From assembly GCF_002105195.1 (NCBI RefSeq), contig NZ_MUHU01000001.1, forward strand, positions 248,001-312,000: a DNA stretch of 64,000 nucleotides, in the 5' to 3' direction. Shown here piece by piece: positions 10,515 to 19,222 of this stretch (position 1 is the first letter of the stretch; each line of letters begins with the position of its first letter). Under the pieces are notes generated by a model, which was not told the origin of the DNA, ran no database searches, and saw only the letters and a list, made by a program, of their open reading frames with translations. A program made the position numbers and the translations under genes. Origin of the DNA: Derxia lacustris. GTDB taxonomy: Bacteria > Pseudomonadota > Gammaproteobacteria > Burkholderiales > Burkholderiaceae_E.

Positions 10515-10967
10515 TTGCAATTCCGTTCTCACGCTCCGGCGCTCGCCCTCGCCGCCCTGCTCGCCGGCTGCGCCTTCGCGCCGGCACCGCCGTCGGTCAC
10601 CGACATGCTGGCCCGGCCGGCCGAACAGGCCCTGCTCGGCGGCATGCGGCTATACGACGACGGCGACTATCCGGCCGCCGAGCGCGAACTCGAACGCGCC
10701 CTGGTGCTCGATCTGCGCGCCGCGCGCGACAAGGCCACGGCGCAGAAATACCTCGCCTTCATCTACTGCACCTCGGGCCGCGAAAGCGCCTGCGAGCTGG
10801 CCTTCCGCGCCGCCATCGCCGCCGATCCGCAATTCGCGCTCAGCCGCGCCGAGGAAGGCCATCCGGCCTGGGGCCCGGTCTACCGACGCGTGCGGCCGGC
10901 CCCGGCCAGCGCCGGCATCGAGATGCCCATCGCACCGCCGGCGCCAAAAAAAACGGCGAACCCCTGA
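10515..10967 (+). CDS. TPR-type lipoprotein, resembling TssQ-family proteins
   Basis: Lipoprotein of 150 residues starting at TTG 10515, two bases after the kinase stop. The N-terminus is a lipoprotein signal ending LAALLAGC, so the Cys would be lipidated. The mature part contains a TPR-like stretch (LGGMRLYDDGDYPAAERELE, then ATAQKYLAFIYCTSGRESAC). This resembles the small lipoproteins annotated as TssQ (type VI secretion associated) that often follow kinases of this sort. The family name is tentative, since no other type VI gene is in the window. No ATG is available near the signal peptide, so the TTG start is inferred from the lipobox. Its last codons contain the terminator of the convergent ppa gene. 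Confidence 0.75.
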   Translation: MQFRSHAPALALAALLAGCAFAPAPPSVTDMLARPAEQALLGGMRLYDDGDYPAAERELERALVLDLRAARDKATAQKYLAFIYCTSGRESACELAFRAAIAADPQFALSRAEEGHPAWGPVYRRVRPAPASAGIEMPIAPPAPKKTANP

Positions 10968-10977
10968 GGATTCGCCG
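10946..10977 (-). terminator. Rho-independent terminator of ppa, lying inside the end of the lipoprotein gene
   Basis: On the minus strand, a 7-bp stem CGGCGAA/TTCGCCG (10954-10960 with 10971-10977) with a 10-base loop is followed by eight T residues (10953-10946). The stem and T run overlap the last codons of the convergent lipoprotein gene, where the T run reads as Lys-Lys on the other strand. Confidence 0.75.
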
Positions 10978-11018
10978 CCTTGCCTGACCCGTGCCGCCCG
11001 CGCGGGGGCGGCACGCCA

Positions 11019-11546
11019 TCACGCCTGATAGTTCTTGATGCCTTCGAGGATTTCGAGGTGGGCGTCTTCCTTGTCGGCCCAGCCCAGCACCTTGACCCAC
11101 TTGCCCACTTCCAGATCCTTGTAGTGCTCGAAGAAGTGCTGGATCTGCTTGAGGCGGATTTCCGGCACGTCCTTCACCGACTGCCAGTGGGTGAACAGCG
11201 GGCAGATCTTGTCGACCGGCACGGCCAGCAGCTTGGCATCGACGCCGCCTTCGTCTTCCATGCGCAGCATGCCCACGGCACGGCAGCGCACCACCACGCC
11301 CGGCAGCAGCGGGAACGGCGTGTGCACCAGCACATCGACCGGATCGCCGTCGCCGGCCAGCGTCTTGGGGATGTAGCCGTAGTTCGCCGGGTAGTGCATG
11401 GCGGTCATCATGAAGCGGTCGACGAACAGCGCGCCCGAGTCCTTGTCCACCTCGTACTTGATCGGATCGGCGTTCATCGGGATTTCGATGACGACGTTGA
11501 AATCGTTCGGCACGTCCTTGCCGGCGGGGATGTTGTCGAGACTCAT
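11019..11546 (-). CDS. ppa: Inorganic pyrophosphatase
   Basis: Soluble family I pyrophosphatase of 175 residues that hydrolyses PPi to phosphate and so pulls biosynthetic reactions forward. Active-site segments are clear: [18 protein letters not shown] near the N-terminus, the metal-binding signature [13 protein letters not shown] (Asp-rich), and [12 protein letters not shown] near the C-terminus. Length is typical for bacteria. The gene has its own terminator (10946-10977) and a probable promoter about 155 bases upstream (11699-11726), so it appears monocistronic. Confidence 0.96.
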   Translation of the reverse strand: MSLDNIPAGKDVPNDFNVVIEIPMNADPIKYEVDKDSGALFVDRFMMTAMHYPANYGYIPKTLAGDGDPVDVLVHTPFPLLPGVVVRCRAVGMLRMEDEGGVDAKLLAVPVDKICPLFTHWQSVKDVPEIRLKQIQHFFEHYKDLEVGKWVKVLGWADKEDAHLEILEGIKNYQA

Positions 11547-11915
11547 GTGATCGCTTTGCGGTGGTAGTGGTGAATGGGCGAATTCTGGGATTCGGCTGCC
11601 GTTCGCCTGTCGTGCCCGGACAGGAACAGGCGGAGCGCGGTACGCAGCCTTGCCGCCCGTGGGCGCCGAATGCCGGCCTGACCTTGCGCGGCGCGCGGAT
11701 TATAGCCAGCGCATTTTGCATTGCAGAATGCACCCGGCGCTGCCCGGCAGGCCGGCCAGCCTGCCGGCGTGCGGGATAATCGCCGCACGCCCTTACGTGA
11801 ACTTTGCCCGCAAATGCACGACAGGTGAGCGGCAATGCCGCGCATTCGCCGTCATTGAAGCCTGCGCGCCACGCCCAAACCTACGCCGTCCTACCTCTCA
11901 GCATCGGATTTCGCC
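11547..11915. other. Divergent intergenic region between ppa and ybbN-like gene
   Basis: 369 bases without a supportable gene. It holds a candidate ppa promoter on the minus strand (11699-11726) and a weak GATAAT on the plus strand at 11775-11780 that could serve the downstream thioredoxin-like gene. Reading frames through it have no family resemblance. Confidence 0.6.
11699..11726 (-). promoter_or_regulatory. Candidate sigma-70 promoter of ppa
   Basis: Minus strand: CTGCAA (11721-11726), a 16-base spacer, then a perfect TATAAT (11699-11704). The -35 box is weak. Transcription would start near 11692, giving a leader of about 145 bases. Confidence 0.45.
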
Positions 11916-12776
11916 ATGAGCACCACGAACATCGCCACCTTCCAGCAAGACGTCGTCGAAGCCTCGCTCCAGGTGCCGGTGCTGGTCGACTTCTGGGCGC
12001 CGTGGTGCGGCCCCTGCAAGACGCTCGGGCCGATGCTGGAGCGGCTCGAAGCCGAGTACGCCGGCCGCTTCAAGCTGGTGAAGGTCGATTCGGACGAGAA
12101 CCCCGAGCTGTCGCAGGCCTTCCGCATCCGCTCGATTCCCTACGTGGTGGCGTTTGTCGGCGGCCGGCCGGTCGACCAGTTCATGGGCGCGCTGAGCGAA
12201 GGCGAGCTGCGTGAATTCATCGAGCGACTGGTGCCCAATCCGAGCGACGCCGAGCATGCCAAGGCGCGCGATCTGCTCGAACAGGGCGACGTGGACGGCG
12301 CGGTCGAGGCGCTGCGCACCGCCATCGCGCTCGATCCGGCCAACGACATGGCGCGGCTCGATCTGGTGTCGCTGCTGCTCGACCGCGGCGATGCCAACGG
12401 CGCCGAGGGCCATCTGGCCACGCTGTCGCCGCGCACCACCTCCGATCCCGAATTCGCGCCGCATGTCGAGGCGCTGCGCACTCATCTGGAAGCGCTCAAG
12501 CAGCAGACGGCACTGCCGGCCGCGCCCGAGCTGGAGGCGCGCATCGCCGCCAACGGCGCCGATCTGGAAGCGCGCAAGGAGCTGGCCCAGCTGTACATCG
12601 CGCATCAGGCCTGGGAGCCGGCGCTGGAGCAGCTGCTGCAAATCGTGCAGACCGACCGCGCCTTCGACGAGGACTATGGTCGCCGCACCATGATCCAGGT
12701 GTTCGATCTGGCGGCCGACAATGCGCCGCTGGTGAGCCGGTTCCGGCGCGCGCTGTCGTCGTCGATCCTGCGCTGA
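11916..12776 (+). CDS. Thioredoxin-like co-chaperone with TPR tail (YbbN/CnoX type)
   Basis: Protein of 286 residues: an N-terminal thioredoxin domain (about 1-107) with WAPWCGPCK, followed by TPR-like helices (about 115-286, e.g. ARDLLEQGDVDGAVEALRTA). This two-part layout is that of YbbN/CnoX, a cytoplasmic holdase that hands oxidised proteins to GroEL/ES and DnaK. Unlike E. coli CnoX, which has lost the redox CxxC, this protein keeps both cysteines, as many other bacterial members do, and could have oxidoreductase activity. The start at ATG 11916 gives the standard N-terminus. No operon partner is evident. Confidence 0.9.
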   Translation: MSTTNIATFQQDVVEASLQVPVLVDFWAPWCGPCKTLGPMLERLEAEYAGRFKLVKVDSDENPELSQAFRIRSIPYVVAFVGGRPVDQFMGALSEGELREFIERLVPNPSDAEHAKARDLLEQGDVDGAVEALRTAIALDPANDMARLDLVSLLLDRGDANGAEGHLATLSPRTTSDPEFAPHVEALRTHLEALKQQTALPAAPELEARIAANGADLEARKELAQLYIAHQAWEPALEQLLQIVQTDRAFDEDYGRRTMIQVFDLAADNAPLVSRFRRALSSSILR

Positions 12777-12812
12777 GGCGCCCGCGCCCACCCGCTCGGG
12801 CGGCGCACCGCT

Positions 12813-13634
12813 TCAGCCGGCCGCCTGCTGCGCGGCCAGCTCGATGAGCCAGCCCGCCGCCGCCAGCCCGACCGCCGCCGTCACATGCATGGCCGAGCCG
12901 TAGCCGGCGCAGGCCAGCGCCGCGCCCGGCGCGCAGACCTCGGGCGCGGTGGCCGGCGGCTCGTCGACGAACACCGCCGCCAGGCCGAACGGCGTCACCT
13001 TCTTCGCACTGCCGGGCGGAAAGCCGTGCTCATGGCGCAGCTTCGTGCGCAGCCGCGCCAGCAGCGGATCGTTGCGCACCCGGGCCAGATCCTCGATGCG
13101 CACCTTGGTCGCATCGCGCTTGCCGCCGGCCGCGCCGCAGACGATCAGCGCCAGCCGCTCGCGCCGCGCCAGCGCCGCCAGCGCCGTCTTGGCCTTGATG
13201 TCGTCGATGCAGTCGAGCACCACATCGCAGCCGGCCACCAGCGCCGCCGCGTTGTCGGGCGTGAGGAAGTCGTCCACGGTTTCCACCGCGCAGCCGGTGC
13301 CCATCGCCGCGATGCGCGCCGCCATCGCCTCGACCTTGGCACGGCCCACCTCGGCCTCCAGCGCATGCACCTGCCGGTTGATGTTGGAGTCGGCGATGTG
13401 GTCCAGATCGACCAGCCGCAACGCGCCCACGCCCGAGCGCGCCAGCGCCTCGGCGGCCCACGAGCCCACGCCGCCGATGCCGATCACCGCCACCTTCATG
13501 CCGGCCAGCCGCGCCGCCGTGGCCGCGCCGTACAGCCGCGCGATGGCCGCGACACGGCGCGCGCGCAGCTCATCCGCGCTAGGCGGCGCGATCCCTGCTT
13601 GGAGCGGTGGCAAGGCGGTGTTCTGTTGGGTCAT
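12813..13634 (-). CDS. tcdA: tRNA threonylcarbamoyladenosine dehydratase
   Basis: E1-like enzyme that cyclises t6A37 of tRNA to ct6A using ATP. The 273-residue protein has the Rossmann ATP site VAVIGIGGVGSWAAEALARS, then RLVDLDHIADSNINRQVHAL, which is typical of the E1/ThiF/TcdA group. AGGKRDATKVRIEDL and GSAKKVTPFG fit TcdA rather than MoeB/ThiF, and no zinc CxxC pairs are seen. The start at 13634 (MTQQN) is preferred to an upstream in-frame Met because the longer N-terminus is not family-like. The gene is convergent with ybbN. Confidence 0.9.
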   Translation of the reverse strand: MTQQNTALPPLQAGIAPPSADELRARRVAAIARLYGAATAARLAGMKVAVIGIGGVGSWAAEALARSGVGALRLVDLDHIADSNINRQVHALEAEVGRAKVEAMAARIAAMGTGCAVETVDDFLTPDNAAALVAGCDVVLDCIDDIKAKTALAALARRERLALIVCGAAGGKRDATKVRIEDLARVRNDPLLARLRTKLRHEHGFPPGSAKKVTPFGLAAVFVDEPPATAPEVCAPGAALACAGYGSAMHVTAAVGLAAAGWLIELAAQQAAG

Positions 13635-13781
13635 GGCCAATCCGGAAGCGGTGCGTGTCGGGCCGGCATTGTCACAAAAGCCGCCTTGAGCCCCCGTTGA
13701 TCGGTGCATTCCAAGCGCCGATGCGCGCCGGGCGAAGCCTAGAATCCGTCAGCCGCCCGGCCCCAGCGCGCCCACCTCGCC

Positions 13782-14615
13782 ATGTCAGACCGACTCGATT
13801 ACGACGTTTCCTCCGACGTCGCCCAGTTCGACCGACCCGCCAGCGCCCCCGTCACGCCGGGTCGCGCCAGCTCGCCACCCGACTTTGGCGGCTGCCCGGC
13901 GCACGACGGCAGCGAACCCTTTCCCATGCCGCTCGGCCCCGCCGCCCGCCAGACCGAGCCGCCCGCGCCGCCCGGCGCGCGACCCGCAGCGCCGATCTCG
14001 CCCGACCTCGCCGCCATCGGCGCGCTCATCGCGCGCAGCCCGCTGTGGACCGAAGCCGAGCTGCTCGCCAGCATCGACGCCAGCCTCGCCGGCTGGGACG
14101 GCCGCAGCGATGTCTGGGTCTTCGCCTACGGCTCGCTCATCTGGAAGCCCGAATTCGCCCATGTTGAAGCGCGGCGCGCCCGCGTGCACGGCCTGCATCG
14201 CCGGCTCTGCCTGTGGAGCACGCTGACGCGCGGCACCTGCTCCCAGCCCGGACTGGTGCTCGGGCTCGATGCCGGCGGCAGCTGCGACGGCGTGGTCTAC
14301 CGCATTCCGGCGCCCGATGTGCGCGACGCCTTCCTGCGCCTGTGGCGGCGCGAGATGAAGCGCGGCTCGTATGTGCCGACCTTTCTGCGCTCGCGCACCG
14401 AGCGCGGCCCGGTGCCGGCGCTCGGCTTCGGCATCAACCGCGAGCTGCCCTGCTATGCCGGCCATCTGAGCGACGCCCAGGTCGCCGAGGTGCTGCGCCG
14501 CGCCCACGGCCAGTGCGGCAGCAGCCGCGACTATGTGCTGCACACGGTCACCGCGCTGCGCAATCACGGCATTGTCGACAACGGCCTGGAACGGGTCGCG
14601 GCGCTGCTCGGCTGA
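13782..14615 (+). CDS. ChaC-like gamma-glutamylcyclotransferase
   Basis: Protein of 277 residues whose second half (about 100-277) is a ChaC domain, which degrades glutathione to 5-oxoproline and Cys-Gly in the cytosol. Signature pieces are VWVFAYGSLIWKPEF, GLHRRLCLWS, RGSYVPTFL and ALGFGINRELPCYAG. The first ~85 residues are Pro/Ala-rich and look disordered. They make the protein longer than the usual ~180-230 residues, so an internal start is possible, but 13782 has a TAGAAT -10-like box about 40 bases upstream. The gene stands alone. Confidence 0.87.
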   Translation: MSDRLDYDVSSDVAQFDRPASAPVTPGRASSPPDFGGCPAHDGSEPFPMPLGPAARQTEPPAPPGARPAAPISPDLAAIGALIARSPLWTEAELLASIDASLAGWDGRSDVWVFAYGSLIWKPEFAHVEARRARVHGLHRRLCLWSTLTRGTCSQPGLVLGLDAGGSCDGVVYRIPAPDVRDAFLRLWRREMKRGSYVPTFLRSRTERGPVPALGFGINRELPCYAGHLSDAQVAEVLRRAHGQCGSSRDYVLHTVTALRNHGIVDNGLERVAALLG

Positions 14616-14802
14616 GGCGCCCCGCCCGCCGCGTCAAGCACCTTTCCCGCAGGCGCGACGGCTGTTTCAGCCGAGGTCATTCCCCGATTGGTCGCGCAGG
14701 CCCGCTGCGCCGAAGCTCATGCGCGCCGGGCCTGCTGCACCGCATCCAGCGCAGATGCTCCCCCGCCTGCCGCAGCCCGGCCCATCCAGGGAGACGCATC
14801 AC

Positions 14803-16872
14803 ATGAAGACAAGCCTTTGGCTCGCACTCGCCGCGCCGCTCGCGCTCGGCGCCTGCTGGGACAACAACGACGATCCGGCGCTCAACAGCAAGCCGAGCTG
14901 GCTCGGCAGCGTGACCAGCACCAGCTACGACGGCAACACCGATGACCTGCTCACCGCCGGCCTGGGCAAGGACGGACTGGCCGGCGCCGCGCCCGGCTAT
15001 GCCAATGTGGCCGCGCCGACCGCCGCCGAGCTGCGCAAGAACGTCATCTACGCGAACTACCGCGCGCTGGTGGACATGACCGTCAACGGCGGCTATGGCC
15101 GGCTCTGGGGCCCGAACATCGACCTGAACGGCGCCGACACCCTGGGCGCCGGCAAGATCGCCGGCACCGAGTCGCTGGCCTATGCCGACGACGGCAGCGG
15201 CAAGCAGAACGTGACGCTGATGGTGCAAATCCCGGCCAGCTTCGACAAGGCCAACCCGTGCATCGTCACCGCCACCTCGTCGGGCTCGCGCGGCGTGTAC
15301 GGCGCGGTGTCGGCGGTCGGCGAATGGGGCCTCAAGCGCGGCTGCGCCGTGGCCTATACCGACAAGGGCAGCGGCAACGGCGCGCATGAGCTGGGCAGCA
15401 ACACGGTCACGCTCATCAACGGCATCACGGCCAACGCCAGCACCGCCGGCAAGGACAGCCTGTTCACCGCCGACCTGAGCGACGCCGACCGCACGGCCTT
15501 CAACACCACCTGGCCCAACCGCTACGCCTACAAGCACGCCCACTCGCAGCAGAACCCGGAGAAGGACTGGGGCCAGTCGACGCTGCGCGCGATCGAGTTC
15601 GCGCTCTACCAGCTCAACGAGCAGCTCGGCGAGCGCGACAGCAGCAACAAGGCGCGCGCCACCTTCACCGCCGGCAACACGCTGGTGATCGCCTCGTCGG
15701 TCTCCAACGGCGGTGGCGCGGCGCTGGCGGCGGCCGAGCAGGACAGCAAGGGCCTCATCGACGGCGTGGTGGTCGGCGAGCCGCAGGTCTACGTGAACCT
15801 GCCGGCCGGCGTGACGGTGGCGCGCGGCGGCACGCCGGTGGCCAGCGCCGGCCGGCCGCTCTACGACTATGTGACCGTCGCCAACCTGCTCCAGCCCTGC
15901 GCGGCCTGGGCCGCGGCGGCGGCCGGCTCACCGTTCCAGGCGTCGGTGACGCAGGCCAGCGCCCAGGCGCGCTGCGCGGCGCTGGCGACGGCCGGCTACA
16001 TCAGCGGCGCCACGTTTGCCGATCAGGCCACGTCGGCGCTGGCGGCCTTGCACGCAGCCGGCTGGGAAGCCGAGAGCGATCTGGTCCACGCCTCGCATTT
16101 CGGGCTGAGCGCGACGGCGGCGGTGGCCGTCACTTACGCCAACGCCTACAGCCGCGCCTCGGTCAGCGAGAACGTCTGCAACTTCAGCTTTGCGACGGTG
16201 GACGGCAACGGCAAGCCGGCTGCGGCCGCCCTGTCGCCGATGTCCACCGTGTTCGCGGCCGGCAACGGCGTGCCGCCGACGTCGACGATCAACCTCGTCT
16301 ACAACAGCGCCACCGGCGGGCCGGTGCGCTACTACCTGGCCAATGGCGACTTTGCCTTCACCGGCGCCGACTGCCTGCGCCAGCTCTGGCTTGGCAATTC
16401 GGCGCTGGCCCAGCGCGTGAAGACCGGCGTCGGCGAGATCCGCCTGACCGGCAATCTGCGCGGCAAGCCGGCGCTGATCGTGCAGGGGCGCTCGGATGCG
16501 CTGGTGCCGGTCAATCACGCGTCGCGCGCCTATCTGGCGGCCAACAAGGCGGTGGAAGGCGCGGCCAGCAAGCTGAGCTATATCGAGGTGACCAATGGCC
16601 AGCATTTCGACGGCTTTCTCGGGCTGGCGGGCTTCGACACGCGCTTCGTGCCGGTGCACTACTACAACCTCCAGGCGCTCAACCTGATGTGGGCGCGGCT
16701 CAAGTCGGGCGGCGCGCTGCCGGCGTCGCAGGTGGTGCGCACCACGCCGCGCGGTGGCGTGGATGGCGCGGCGCCGGCGCTGACGACGGCCAATCTGCCG
16801 GCGATCTCGCTGTCGGTGCCGGCCGGCGATGCGATCGGCTTTGCCAACAATCAGCTCAACGTGCCGAACTGA
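14803..16872 (+). CDS. D-(-)-3-hydroxybutyrate oligomer hydrolase, predicted lipoprotein
   Basis: Hydrolase of 689 residues that cleaves soluble 3-hydroxybutyrate oligomers during polyhydroxybutyrate breakdown. The mature protein has the family's features: KNVIYANYRALVDMTVNGGY near the start, GSRGVYGAVSAVGEWGLKRG, and a nucleophile-like segment SSVSNGGGAALAAAEQ. The N-terminus is a lipoprotein signal with lipobox LALGAC (Cys18), so the enzyme would be membrane-anchored on the periplasmic or outer face rather than freely secreted. The start at ATG 14803 is supported by CAGGGAG upstream. The gene implies that the host makes or meets polyhydroxybutyrate. The hairpin after the stop (16884-16911) probably ends the transcript. 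Confidence 0.88.
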   Translation: MKTSLWLALAAPLALGACWDNNDDPALNSKPSWLGSVTSTSYDGNTDDLLTAGLGKDGLAGAAPGYANVAAPTAAELRKNVIYANYRALVDMTVNGGYGRLWGPNIDLNGADTLGAGKIAGTESLAYADDGSGKQNVTLMVQIPASFDKANPCIVTATSSGSRGVYGAVSAVGEWGLKRGCAVAYTDKGSGNGAHELGSNTVTLINGITANASTAGKDSLFTADLSDADRTAFNTTWPNRYAYKHAHSQQNPEKDWGQSTLRAIEFALYQLNEQLGERDSSNKARATFTAGNTLVIASSVSNGGGAALAAAEQDSKGLIDGVVVGEPQVYVNLPAGVTVARGGTPVASAGRPLYDYVTVANLLQPCAAWAAAAAGSPFQASVTQASAQARCAALATAGYISGATFADQATSALAALHAAGWEAESDLVHASHFGLSATAAVAVTYANAYSRASVSENVCNFSFATVDGNGKPAAAALSPMSTVFAAGNGVPPTSTINLVYNSATGGPVRYYLANGDFAFTGADCLRQLWLGNSALAQRVKTGVGEIRLTGNLRGKPALIVQGRSDALVPVNHASRAYLAANKAVEGAASKLSYIEVTNGQHFDGFLGLAGFDTRFVPVHYYNLQALNLMWARLKSGGALPASQVVRTTPRGGVDGAAPALTTANLPAISLSVPAGDAIGFANNQLNVPN

Positions 16873-16883
16873 GGCCCGCGTGC

Positions 16884-16911
16884 CGGGCCGGCGCCCGGCT
16901 TTGCCGGCCCG
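16884..16911 (+). terminator. Hairpin between convergent oligomer hydrolase and TPM genes
   Basis: Perfect 9-bp stem CGGGCCGGC/GCCGGCCCG with a 10-base loop. There is no T run on either side, so it would be a weak or factor-assisted terminator. Confidence 0.4.
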
Positions 16912-16918
16912 ACGCCGG

Positions 16919-17419
16919 TCAGAGCAGCACCGGCCGGTCGGGCAACTCGTTGGGATTGTCGGCTTGCGGCGGCGCCACGGCGGCAAGCGCCTCGTGGACC
17001 GCCGCGATGCCGGCTTCGGCGCCGCCGCGCCAGTCGCCGTCGGCAAAGCGGGCGCGCATCGCCTCGCAGATGGCGGCCCAGCGCGCCGCGCCGACCGCCC
17101 TGGCCACGCCCCGGTCGGCCAGGATTTCCACCGTGCGGTCGGCCATGCCGACGTAGATCAGCACGCCGGTGTTGCGCTCGGTATCCCACACGCCCAGCCG
17201 CGCGAAGGCCTCGACCGCGCGGTCGTGCGACGTGACGCCGCGCAGCAACTCGTGCAGCGCGAGCCCGCCTTCGGCTGCGAAGCGGACCTCGCCGTCATGG
17301 CGCCGCTCGCCGGCCGCGATGGCCGCGCCGATGGCATCGAGCGTGGCGGCGTCGAACTGGCGCCGCACCCGCCACGCCGGCCAGAGCAGATGGCGCAGCA
17401 ATCGTCGGAATGTCGTCAT
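16919..17419 (-). CDS. Small TPM-domain protein
   Basis: Protein of 166 residues with a TPM (TLP18.3/Psb32/MOLO-1) fold: a basic N-terminus, then GVLIYVGMADRTVEILADRG, a usual TPM core, and EALAAVAP at the C-terminus. It has no signal peptide or membrane anchor, so it is probably cytoplasmic or peripheral. It is the last gene of the order LemA, secreted TPM, small TPM, a common trio. Its start at 17419 lies one base from the stop of the preceding gene, so translation is probably coupled. Molecular function of the trio is unknown. Confidence 0.82.
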   Translation of the reverse strand: MTTFRRLLRHLLWPAWRVRRQFDAATLDAIGAAIAAGERRHDGEVRFAAEGGLALHELLRGVTSHDRAVEAFARLGVWDTERNTGVLIYVGMADRTVEILADRGVARAVGAARWAAICEAMRARFADGDWRGGAEAGIAAVHEALAAVAPPQADNPNELPDRPVLL

Positions 17420-17420
17420 C

Positions 17421-18350
17421 TCAGTTCCACGAGCCGGACGCGCCGCCGCCCGAAAAATCGCCGCCGCCACCGGAGCTGAAGCCGCCACCGCCGCCGCCAA
17501 AACCGCCGCGTCCGCCGCCAAAACCGCCACCGCCGACGATGATCGGCAGCCCGCCGCCCGGCCCGCCGCGCCCGCCTCCGCCGCCAAACGCCATCAGCAC
17601 GATGGCCGCAACCAGCCCGGCAAGCGCCGCCAGCACCAGCGGCAGCCCGAGCATCCAGCCCACCGCGCCGGCCGCGCCGCCAGCCAGCAGCGCGCCCGCG
17701 CGACCGAAGATCGCGCGCAGCACCGACCCCAGCACGATGGCCAGCACGAACAGCGTGCCGAGCACGCCCGGCAGATCGGGCGCATCGGCGCCGCGACGCG
17801 CTGCCTTGCCCTCGCCCGGCGCCAGCCCCTCGGCCTCGATGCGCGCAAACAGCGCATCGAGCGCGCGGTCGATGCCGCCGTAGTAATCGCCCTTGGAGAA
17901 CGCCGGCCCGAGCTGCTCGCGGATGACGCGCGCCGCCGCCGCATCGGGCACCGCGCCTTCGAGCGCGCGCGCCACCTCGATGCGCACCCGCTTGTCGTCG
18001 CGCGCCACGATCAGCAGCAGCCCGTCGCCCTCCTTGGCGCGACCGATCTTCCAGGCCTCGCCGAGCCGGTTGCCGAACATCTCGATCGGCTCGGGCTGGG
18101 TCGTCGGCAGCATCACCACCGCAATCTGGCTGCCGTGCGCGAGTTCAAACGCGGCAAGCTTGGCGTCGAGCGCGGCGCGCTGCTCGGGCGTGAGCGTGCC
18201 GGTCGTGTCGGTCACGCGCGCCAGCGGCGGCAGCGCGATCACGTCCTGCGCCAGCGCTGCCGGCAGCCAGCCGAGCAGCCATGCCAGCAGCAGCACGCGC
18301 CAGATCGCGCCCGGCCGCAGCGCCGCCGCGCATCCGCCTCGCCCGCTCAT
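17421..18350 (-). CDS. TPM-domain membrane protein with Gly-rich tail
   Basis: Protein of 309 residues: signal peptide (to about residue 35, ending ALAQ), a periplasmic TPM domain (about 45-165, with VTDTTGTLTPEQRAALDAKL and GDGLLLIVARDDKRVRIEVA), hydrophobic spans at about 210-260, and a Gly/Phe/Ser-rich tail of the GGGGFGGGRGGFGGGGG type. This domain order is that of the YgcG family. It sits between lemA (10 bases upstream) and the small TPM gene (1 base downstream). The low-complexity tail is a family trait rather than a sequencing artefact. Confidence 0.87.
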   Translation of the reverse strand: MSGRGGCAAALRPGAIWRVLLLAWLLGWLPAALAQDVIALPPLARVTDTTGTLTPEQRAALDAKLAAFELAHGSQIAVVMLPTTQPEPIEMFGNRLGEAWKIGRAKEGDGLLLIVARDDKRVRIEVARALEGAVPDAAAARVIREQLGPAFSKGDYYGGIDRALDALFARIEAEGLAPGEGKAARRGADAPDLPGVLGTLFVLAIVLGSVLRAIFGRAGALLAGGAAGAVGWMLGLPLVLAALAGLVAAIVLMAFGGGGGRGGPGGGLPIIVGGGGFGGGRGGFGGGGGGFSSGGGGDFSGGGASGSWN

Positions 18351-18360
18351 GCCGCGCGCC

Positions 18361-18960
18361 CTACTTGCGGCCGCCGAAATCGACCGTCGGCGGCTTGCTC
18401 ACCGCCGCCTCGTCGGCGACCGTGAACTGCGGCTTTTCCTTGGCGCCGGCCAGCATCGCGCCGAGCTTGTTCTGCAGCAGCGCGAGCGTGGTGTTGTATT
18501 GCGCCACCGTGTCGATGTAGCGCTTGCGCGCGATGGCGATGCGGTTCTCGGCGCCTTCCAGCTGGGCGCGCAAATCCTGGAATGCGGCATTCGCCTTGAG
18601 GTTGGGATAGTTCTCGCTCACCGCCAGCAGCCGCGACAGCGCGCCGCCGAGCTGGCCCTGCGCCTTCTGGAACCGGTCGAACGCGGCCGGATCGTTGAGC
18701 GTCTCGGGCGACACGTTCATGCGCCCCACCGAGGCGCGCGCATCGGCGATCTGGGTCAGCGTTTCCTGCTCGAAATTGGCCTCGCCCTTCACCGTGGCGA
18801 CGATGTTGGGGATGAGATCGGCGCGGCGCTGGTACTGGTTGAGCACCTCGGCCCAGGCCGCCTTCACCGCCTGATCCTGGCGCTGGATGTCGTTGTAGCC
18901 GCAGCCGCCGAGCAGCACGGCCGTGAACAGCGCAAGCACGAGCCAAAGACGCGAAACCAT
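18361..18960 (-). CDS. LemA-family lipoprotein
   Basis: LemA proteins are coiled-helical envelope proteins of unknown exact function, usually found with TPM proteins. The 199-residue product has a signal ending LLGGCGYN, a lipobox, then [20 protein letters not shown] and the typical [20 protein letters not shown] segment. The start at 18960 (MVSRL) is chosen because a strong AGGGGGGAA ribosome binding site precedes it by about 4 bases. The upstream in-frame Met gives a non-family N-terminus. First gene of the LemA-TPM-TPM operon. Confidence 0.9.
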   Translation of the reverse strand: MVSRLWLVLALFTAVLLGGCGYNDIQRQDQAVKAAWAEVLNQYQRRADLIPNIVATVKGEANFEQETLTQIADARASVGRMNVSPETLNDPAAFDRFQKAQGQLGGALSRLLAVSENYPNLKANAAFQDLRAQLEGAENRIAIARKRYIDTVAQYNTTLALLQNKLGAMLAGAKEKPQFTVADEAAVSKPPTVDFGGRK

Positions 18961-19222
18961 GCATTCCCCCCTGATGAACTGCCGGCTGCCACCGGCCAAT
19001 GAGCCTGCGCATCTTGCCGCCGGCCGGCGCCGATGCCAGCACGCTTACCGCGCGACACCGCCAGCGCGCCGGGCGCGACGCCGCCGCGCCGCCATCGTCG
19101 CGCCGCGACCGCACCGGCGGGCTTGTCGGGCGTCAAATGGGGCTGCGGGGCCAAACCTACAATCGACCGACCGGTCCCGCCGGCGCGCATGCCGCGCGCC
19201 GCGCCCCTTCGAAAGCCGCGCC

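Noticed and set aside
8851-10967. A type VI secretion cluster based on the kinase and TssQ-like lipoprotein
   Set aside because: No tssB, tssC, hcp, vgrG, clpV or other core gene is present in the window.
17421-17600. Gly-rich repetitive coding sequence as a possible repeat element
   Set aside because: It is the normal Gly-rich tail of a TPM-domain protein and stays in frame.
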